From Planctomycetota bacterium (GTDB lineage Bacteria > Planctomycetota > UBA1135): DNA of 46,496 nt. Positions 42,043-46,496 of this stretch are shown here, piece after piece. The stretch's first letter is position 1, and each line of letters begins with the position of its first letter. The stretch lies in NCBI GenBank assembly GCA_027020785.1, contig JALUVI010000098.1:1-46496 (forward strand). The letters are read 5' to 3'. The notes under the pieces were generated by a model. The model was given only the letters and a program-made list of their open reading frames with translations, did not search any database and was not told where the DNA came from. A program made the translations under genes and the position numbers.

Positions 42043-43424
42043 GTCGCGCATCCTCCTCCGCCGAGTCCTCCTCCGCCGCCGAGGGGCGGGACCCGGGCCG
42101 CCGCCCGGTCGTCGCCCTGGTGGGGCGGCCGAACGTCGGCAAGAGCTCGCTGTTCAACCGCATCCTCGGCGAGCGCCGCGCCATCGTCGAGCCGACCGCC
42201 GGCGTCACCCGCGACCGCCTGGTGCTGCCCGCCCTCCTCCCCGGGCCCGAACGCTGGGTGGACGTGATGGACACCGGCGGCATCGGCATCGTGGACGAGG
42301 CCGACCTGGCCCGCTCGGTCGAGGTCCAGGTCCAGAGCGGCATCCACGCCGCCGACCTGGTGCTGTTCCTGGTGGACGCGCGCGAGGGGCCGACGCCGCT
42401 CGACGCCGAGGTCGCCCGCCAGCTGCGCCGCGCCGGGGCCGAGGTGCTGCTGGTCGCCAACAAGTGCGAGACCGAGGCCGCCCGCGGCAACCTGCTCGAG
42501 TTCACCGCGCTCGGCTTCGGCGAGCCGCACCCGGTGTCGGCCCAGGAGGGGCGGGGCCTGCTCGACCTCTACGACCGGGTGGACGAGCGGCTGCCGCCGG
42601 GCCTCGGCCGGCCGCCCGCCGAGGACCGGCTCCGGCTGGCCATCCTGGGGCGGCGCAACGTCGGCAAGAGCAGCTTCGTCAACGCCCTGCTCGGCGAGGA
42701 GCGGGTGGTCGTCAGCGACCTGCCCGGCACCACCCGCGACGCGGTGGACGTGGACGTGGACTGGAAGGTGCCCTTGACCCTGGTGGACACGGCCGGTCTG
42801 CACCGCAAGGGTTCGCTGTCGCATCCGGTCCAGTTCTTCTCGCTGACGCGCAGCGACCAGGCGCTGCGCCGCGCCGACGTGGCGCTCCTGTTCCTGGACG
42901 CGACCGAGGGGGTCGCGCGGTTGGACCAGGGGCTCGGCCGCGCCATCCGCGACCGCTACAAGCCGACGGTGGTGGTGGCGACCAAGTGCGACCTCGTGCC
43001 CGAGATGCGCCCGCGCGACTTCCGCGACCGGGTGGAGCACCAGCTGCCGCACCTGAAGGACGCGCCCATCGTGCTGACCTCCAGTCCGCGGCGGCGCGGG
43101 TTGACCCGGGTGCTCGACGAGGCGGTGGCGCTCCACGAGGAGGCCTCGCGCAGCGTCGGCACCGGCGAGCTCAACCGCGTGCTGGAGCGCATCATGGATC
43201 GGCTGCGCTTCCGCGGCCGCAGCGAGCGCCCCCGCATCTTCTACGGCACCCAGATCCAAGCCGCGCCGCCGACCTTCCTGCTGTTCGTCAACCGCAAGCG
43301 GCTGTTCACCAAGGAGGCGCTGCGCGCGCTGCAGAACGCGCTCAAGCGCGAGCTCGGCTTCCCCCGGGTCCCGGTCCGCATCGTCCTCCGCGAACGCGAG
43401 CGCAGCCCCTCCAAGAAGGGCTAG
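42039..43424 (+). CDS. der: Ribosome-assembly GTPase Der (EngA)
   Basis: Tandem-GTPase 50S assembly factor, 461 residues. Domain 1: GRPNVGKS (29-36), DTGG (78-81) and the G4 motif NKCE (141-144), where Asp is normally expected. Domain 2: GRRNVGKS (204-211), DTAG (250-253) and TKCD (315-318). The KH-like C-terminal domain ends with FVNRKRLFTKEALRALQNAL. A Ser/Ala-rich tail of about 20 residues precedes domain 1. The stop codon TAG is part of the TAGAAT before the next gene. Confidence 0.96.
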   Translation: MSRASSSAESSSAAEGRDPGRRPVVALVGRPNVGKSSLFNRILGERRAIVEPTAGVTRDRLVLPALLPGPERWVDVMDTGGIGIVDEADLARSVEVQVQSGIHAADLVLFLVDAREGPTPLDAEVARQLRRAGAEVLLVANKCETEAARGNLLEFTALGFGEPHPVSAQEGRGLLDLYDRVDERLPPGLGRPPAEDRLRLAILGRRNVGKSSFVNALLGEERVVVSDLPGTTRDAVDVDVDWKVPLTLVDTAGLHRKGSLSHPVQFFSLTRSDQALRRADVALLFLDATEGVARLDQGLGRAIRDRYKPTVVVATKCDLVPEMRPRDFRDRVEHQLPHLKDAPIVLTSSPRRRGLTRVLDEAVALHEEASRSVGTGELNRVLERIMDRLRFRGRSERPRIFYGTQIQAAPPTFLLFVNRKRLFTKEALRALQNALKRELGFPRVPVRIVLRERERSPSKKG

Positions 43425-43427
43425 AAT
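43422..43427 (+). promoter_or_regulatory. -10 element for the 43434 lipoprotein gene, leaderless type
   Basis: TAGAAT ends 6 bases before the ATG at 43434 and includes the der stop codon. Confidence 0.5.
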
Positions 43428-43433
43428 CGGCGC

Positions 43434-43937
43434 ATGGGACGACGTTCGCCATGGTCCTGGGGTGCGGTCGCGTTGCTGCTCCCGCTGACGACGTTCGGCT
43501 GCGCGCTCGGCGGCGACGGCGGCCGCGACGCGGGCGCGGCCTGGGTCGAGGCGGTGGTGGACCCGGCGCCGCCGCGCCGCGACCTGCTCGAGATGGGGCT
43601 GATGGCCATGGTCCAGGCCGGCTACCCCGGCGCCGAGGTGGACGAGGCCCGCGACGCGGTGGACTCCGAGTGGCGCACCAACCTCCAGCCCTTCGCCCGT
43701 GAGGGCACGCGGCGGCGCGCCACGCTGGTCTTCGAGCCGCGCTCCGAGGGTGGTTTCCTCGCCCGGGCGCGGGTGGAGTTGCAGGTCAACCAGGAACTGG
43801 AGGATCCGCTCAACCCCTACGCCGCCCGGTGGGAGCCGGCCGGCGAGGACCCGGCTGCGGCGCGGGTCGTCCTCCAGCACCTGCTGTCGCTGGTCGCTAC
43901 GGGAGGCGTCCCGGCTGCGGCGGGAGGGCGGCGATGA
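43434..43937 (+). CDS. Lipoprotein of unknown function
   Basis: 167 residues with the signal sequence MGRRSPWSWGAVALLLPL and lipobox TTFGC. The mature part has a helix (DLLEMGLMAMVQAGYPGAEV), then beta-like stretches (RRRATLVFEPRSEGGFLARA, VELQVNQELED), suggesting a small alpha/beta domain facing the periplasm. I do not recognise the family. The stop overlaps the next start (ATGA). Confidence 0.78.
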   Translation: MGRRSPWSWGAVALLLPLTTFGCALGGDGGRDAGAAWVEAVVDPAPPRRDLLEMGLMAMVQAGYPGAEVDEARDAVDSEWRTNLQPFAREGTRRRATLVFEPRSEGGFLARARVELQVNQELEDPLNPYAARWEPAGEDPAAARVVLQHLLSLVATGGVPAAAGGRR

Positions 43938-44590
43938 GTTCCTGGAGCCTGCACCGCGCCGCGGACCGCTGCGAGGCCTGCGGCCACCGGTTCGCGACGG
44001 ACGAGACCCTGTTCTCGCTGCTGCGCCTGCGCGACGAGGACGGGCTGGCCCGCGTGGACCTCTGCACCAGCTGCTTCGGCGACCGCGACGTCTCCGAGGA
44101 CGTGTCGTGGTGGCGCACCCGACGCCGCGAACACGGCGGACGCGCGCTGCGGGTGGACTTCCAGGCCCTGCTCGGTCTGCTCGAGGGGCTGGTCGCCGAC
44201 GGCCGCGACGACCGACTGGACCTCGCCTACCTCCTGGCCCTGCTCCTGGTGCGGCACCGACGGTTGCGCCTGTTGCGGGTCGAGCGCGCCGCCGGGCGCG
44301 AGCTCCTGGTGCTGCGCAAGGTGCGCTCCACCCAGGCGTGGCGGGTGCCGGTGCGCGAGCTCGACGAGGACCGCCGCCGCAGCCTGGCCGGCGCCCTGAC
44401 CGAACTCCTCGGCGAGGCCGACGAGGTCGCCGCGGAGGGCGGCGAGGCGGCGCCGGACGCCGCGGAGGGGGCCGCGGGGTGCGGAGAGGAGCCGGGTGGG
44501 GGAGCCGCCCCCGGCGCGCAGGCTGCCGTCGAGGCCTCCAGGACCGCGGCGGCGGAGGCTCCGAGGGCCGGCCCGGGAGAGCGCAAGTGA
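43934..44590 (+). CDS. Zinc-ribbon protein of unknown function
   Basis: 218 residues. CEACGH (near residue 13) and CTSCF (near residue 43) give a four-cysteine zinc-binding site at the N-terminus. A helical domain of about 100 residues follows (LDLAYLLALLLVRHRRLRLLRVE), then an Ala/Glu/Gly-rich tail without predicted structure. ATG overlaps the lipoprotein stop. Followed by a strong terminator before mraZ, so it is the last gene of its unit. No family recognised. Confidence 0.8.
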   Translation: MSSWSLHRAADRCEACGHRFATDETLFSLLRLRDEDGLARVDLCTSCFGDRDVSEDVSWWRTRRREHGGRALRVDFQALLGLLEGLVADGRDDRLDLAYLLALLLVRHRRLRLLRVERAAGRELLVLRKVRSTQAWRVPVRELDEDRRRSLAGALTELLGEADEVAAEGGEAAPDAAEGAAGCGEEPGGGAAPGAQAAVEASRTAAAEAPRAGPGERK

Positions 44591-44616
44591 TTGCCTTGGA
44601 AAGAGTTGCGCAAAGA

Positions 44617-44650
44617 GAGAAGACCCGGGGCCAAGGCTCCGGGTTTTCTC
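44617..44650 (+). terminator. Intrinsic terminator before mraZ
   Basis: GAGAAGACCCGG (44617-44628) pairs with CCGGGTTTTCTC (44639-44650) over 12 positions, one a G-T wobble, with a 10-base loop. The descending arm contains TTTT. It begins 27 bases after the zinc-ribbon stop and is the clearest intrinsic terminator in the window. It abuts the mraZ -35 box. Confidence 0.8.
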
Positions 44651-44678
44651 TTGACGCATCCCGGTGGGGCGGCAGAAT
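44651..44678 (+). promoter_or_regulatory. Promoter of the mraZ cluster
   Basis: TTGACG (44651-44656), 16-base spacer, CAGAAT (44673-44678). It gives a leader of about 50 bases before the mraZ ATG. Confidence 0.7.
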
Positions 44679-44693
44679 ATCCGAGTGGGGCGG
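44665..44693 (+). promoter_or_regulatory. Probable MraZ operator (direct repeats)
   Basis: TGGGGCGG occurs at 44665-44672 and again at 44686-44693, 21 bases apart, flanking the -10 box. MraZ is known to bind spaced TGGGN repeats upstream of its own gene, and 21 bases equals two helical turns. This suggests negative autoregulation. Confidence 0.6.
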
Positions 44694-44735
44694 AAAGGGG
44701 CCAATTCCCAATCCTCCCCCGCACCGGAACGCTCC

Positions 44736-45203
44736 ATGGGTCTCTTCACCGGCGAATACGAGCACAAGCTGGACGCCAAGAACCGCGTCTTCGTGCCGCG
44801 CCGTCTGCTCGACCAGATCGACGACCCCCAGGAGCGCAAGCAGTTCCAGCTCGTCCACACCGACGAGCGCTGCCTGACCCTCTTCACCGATTCCGGATTC
44901 CGGAACTGGATCCGCACCTTGCAGCACGGCCAGCGCACGCTGGCCGAGCGGCGTCGCTTCAACCGCCGCGCCGGCGCCAAGGCCCAGCCCGTCCCGCTGG
45001 ACGCGCAGGGCCGGATCACCATCCCGCAGGAGTATCGCGAGGAACTCGGTCTCGGCGACGAGGTCCTCGTGGTCGGCGCGCTCGATTGGATCGAGATCTG
45101 GGACCCCCAGGTCTGGCGCGACCAGGAGCTGCCCGAGGCGGACGCCGAGTTCCGCGAGTCCACCCGTTCCCTTCCCGCCGACCGAACCTTCCATCCGGAG
45201 TAG
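44736..45203 (+). CDS. mraZ: MraZ transcriptional regulator
   Basis: DNA-binding ring-forming protein of 155 residues with two AbrB-like MraZ repeats. Repeat 1 begins GEYEHKLDAKNRVFVPRRL; repeat 2 begins PVPLDAQGRITIPQEYREEL and includes LVVGALDWIEIWDPQVW. It normally represses the division and cell-wall cluster that it heads. The ATG at 44736 matches the family start MGLFTGEYEH. Confidence 0.96.
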   Translation: MGLFTGEYEHKLDAKNRVFVPRRLLDQIDDPQERKQFQLVHTDERCLTLFTDSGFRNWIRTLQHGQRTLAERRRFNRRAGAKAQPVPLDAQGRITIPQEYREELGLGDEVLVVGALDWIEIWDPQVWRDQELPEADAEFRESTRSLPADRTFHPE

Positions 45204-45207
45204 CGCC

Positions 45208-46137
45208 GTGATCCTCGTGAGTCGTCATCTCGAACCCCCGAACCCTTCGCCCCAGCCCTCCCGCCACCAGCCGGTGCTGCTGGAGGAGACGGTGCGCCTC
45301 CTCGCCCCCGAGCGCGGCGGTTTCTTCGTGGACGCCACCGTCGGCGGCGGAGGGCACGCCGAGGCCCTGCTGGCTGCGTCGCCCGAGGTCCGGCTGCTGG
45401 CCCTCGACCGCGACGCCACCGCCTTGGAGCGCGCCCGGATGCGGCTCGAGCGCTTCGGCGACCGCGTCGAGTTCGTGCACGCGCCGTTCTCGGCGTTGGC
45501 CAGCCTGCTCGGGCCGGAACGCGTCGGCGCGGTGGACGGTCTGCTGGCCGACGTCGGCGTGTCCAGCGACCAGCTCGACGAGCGCCAGCGCGGGTTCTCG
45601 TTCCAGCAGGACGGGCCGCTGGACATGCGCATGGACCGCACCACCCAGAAGACCAGCGCCGCGGTGCTGCTGGCCAACGCCGGCGAGGACGAGCTCGAGA
45701 CCTGGTTGCGCGAGTACGGCGAGGAGCGCTGGTCGCGGCGCATCGCCCACGCCATCGTGAAGCAGCGCCGTTTCGGACCGCTGCTGCGGACCTCGCAGCT
45801 GGCCGACCTCGTCGCCCGCACCGTGCCCGGAGGCCGCGGCGGCATCCACCCCGCGACGCGGACCTTCCAGGCGTTGCGCATCGTGGTCAACCGCGAGCTC
45901 GACGAGCTCGACGCGCTCCTGGAGCAGGCCCCCGAACTGCTCGCCCGCGACGGCCGCTTCGCCGTGATCTCGTTCCATTCGCTCGAGGACCGGCGCGTCA
46001 AGGAAGCCTTCCGCGCCGAGGTCCGCGGCGGCCGCGCCGAGGACCTGGCGCCGCGCGGCGTGGTCCCGAGCGCCGCCGAGAAGCGCGCCAACCCGCGCAG
46101 CCGCTCCGCGCGTCTGCGCGCCCTCCGTCGCCTCTGA
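45208..46137 (+). CDS. rsmH: 16S rRNA (cytosine-1402-N4)-methyltransferase
   Basis: SAM-dependent methyltransferase, 309 residues. HQPVLLEETVRLL, DATVGGGGHAEALL (SAM loop), LADVGVSSDQLDERQRGFSF, HPATRTFQALRIVVNREL and the C-terminal RSARLRALRRL are all characteristic. GTG start at 45208 with GGAG upstream and only 4 bases after the mraZ stop. Confidence 0.97.
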   Translation: MILVSRHLEPPNPSPQPSRHQPVLLEETVRLLAPERGGFFVDATVGGGGHAEALLAASPEVRLLALDRDATALERARMRLERFGDRVEFVHAPFSALASLLGPERVGAVDGLLADVGVSSDQLDERQRGFSFQQDGPLDMRMDRTTQKTSAAVLLANAGEDELETWLREYGEERWSRRIAHAIVKQRRFGPLLRTSQLADLVARTVPGGRGGIHPATRTFQALRIVVNRELDELDALLEQAPELLARDGRFAVISFHSLEDRRVKEAFRAEVRGGRAEDLAPRGVVPSAAEKRANPRSRSARLRALRRL

Positions 46138-46177
46138 CCCTCCCTCCGCCGCCGCCCCGCTCGGTCCCTCCCTCGCC

Positions 46178-46432
46178 GTGTCCCGCGAACTCGCCGCCCT
46201 CCTGCTCTTCGCCGTGTGCGAACTGCTGGTCGGGCTCGGTCTGCGCAGCGAGGCGCTGGCGTCGCGGGCCCGGGCCGAGGCCGCGTTGCGCCGCGCCGGC
46301 GCCGCCGAGCGCCGCGCCGAGGACGCCGAGGCGCTCTGGGCCGTGCTCACCGCGCCGGCCCGGCTCGAGGGGCGCGAGCCCGCCGCGCCTCCGGTCGCGG
46401 GCGCCGAGCCCACCGCCCCGCCCGCGCCCTGA
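46178..46432 (+). CDS. FtsL-like small membrane protein
   Basis: 84 residues from a GTG. A very short cytoplasmic end is followed by one membrane helix (LAALLLFAVCELLVGLG), then a coiled-coil stretch (RAEAALRRAGAAERRAEDAE) and LWAVLTAPARLEGRE, which resembles the end of FtsL/LptD-type division proteins. Position directly after rsmH is the usual ftsL place. Very short and Ala/Arg-rich, so the assignment rests mainly on topology and position. The remaining 64 bases of the window hold no visible gene start. Confidence 0.6.
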   Translation: MSRELAALLLFAVCELLVGLGLRSEALASRARAEAALRRAGAAERRAEDAEALWAVLTAPARLEGREPAAPPVAGAEPTAPPAP

Positions 46433-46496
46433 CCCCGCCCGTCCCGGTCCCCCGCCCTCCACACCGTCCCGTTCCCCCCGCCGCCTCCACTTCCGT

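Noticed and set aside
1-46496. tRNA, rRNA, CRISPR, insertion sequences, attachment sites
   Set aside because: Looked for on both strands; no cloverleaf with CCA-type end, rRNA-like segment, spaced repeat array, transposase motif or terminal inverted repeats was recognised.

Overview
The window is about 46.5 kb of very GC-rich DNA (roughly 70% by eye), densely packed with protein-coding genes and with no gap longer than about 260 bases. I read it as chromosomal DNA of a Planctomycetota-like (PVC group) bacterium. The grounds are: a PVC-type small basic protein (40986-41273); an ECF sigma factor paired with a membrane Ser/Thr kinase carrying TPR-like repeats; large lipoproteins with Ig-like and glycine-rich beta domains; and TPR-secretin fusions next to an ExbB/ExbD motor. 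I saw no rRNA, tRNA, CRISPR array, transposase or phage gene.

Layout. 1-1490 (-): end-truncated tatD and a HEAT-like lipoprotein. 1687-7044 (+): a giant lipoprotein, an amidohydrolase and the DHH phosphoesterase nrnA. 7034-7957 (-): proline dehydrogenase. 8006-12709 (+): a DASS anion transporter, a sulfatase-fold lipoprotein and a polytopic GT-C-like membrane protein. 12606-16425 (-): comEC followed by comM. 16474-20487 (+): coaD-ridA, then ECF sigma plus kinase. 20661-24000 (-): an oligopeptide-type ABC importer (binding protein, two permeases), with its fused double-ATPase (24046-25686) and a HAD hydrolase divergent on +. 26484-40328 (-): the most interesting part, with udg, TPR-secretin A, two periplasmic TPR proteins, ExbB, two ExbD proteins, a PLP decarboxylase and TPR-secretin B. 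40382-44590 (+): SPOR-like membrane protein, PVC small basic protein, queE, der, a lipoprotein and a zinc-ribbon protein. 44736-46432 (+): start of a division/cell-wall cluster, mraZ-rsmH-ftsL-like.

How the genes work together. The 26-39 kb block encodes what looks like a trans-envelope machine: a proton-driven inner-membrane motor (one ExbB, two ExbD), periplasmic TPR scaffolds and two paralogous outer-membrane secretin lipoproteins. No GspE/GspF or pilin gene is in view, so it is not an ordinary type II secretion or type IV pilus locus; its function is not known to me. comEC plus comM suggests DNA uptake and recombination. The start of the division cluster has a clear promoter, a preceding terminator and two direct repeats that look like MraZ boxes.

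Regulation. Eight gene starts are preceded by a -10-like hexamer (TAGAAT, TACAAT, TAGACT, TAGAGT or TATCCT) ending only 6-8 bases before the start codon. That places transcription starts at the initiation codon and predicts leaderless mRNAs. Genes inside operons instead use ATGA/GTGA overlaps or visible Shine-Dalgarno sequences. Everything here comes from reading the sequence; family names rest on motifs, and no database search was run.
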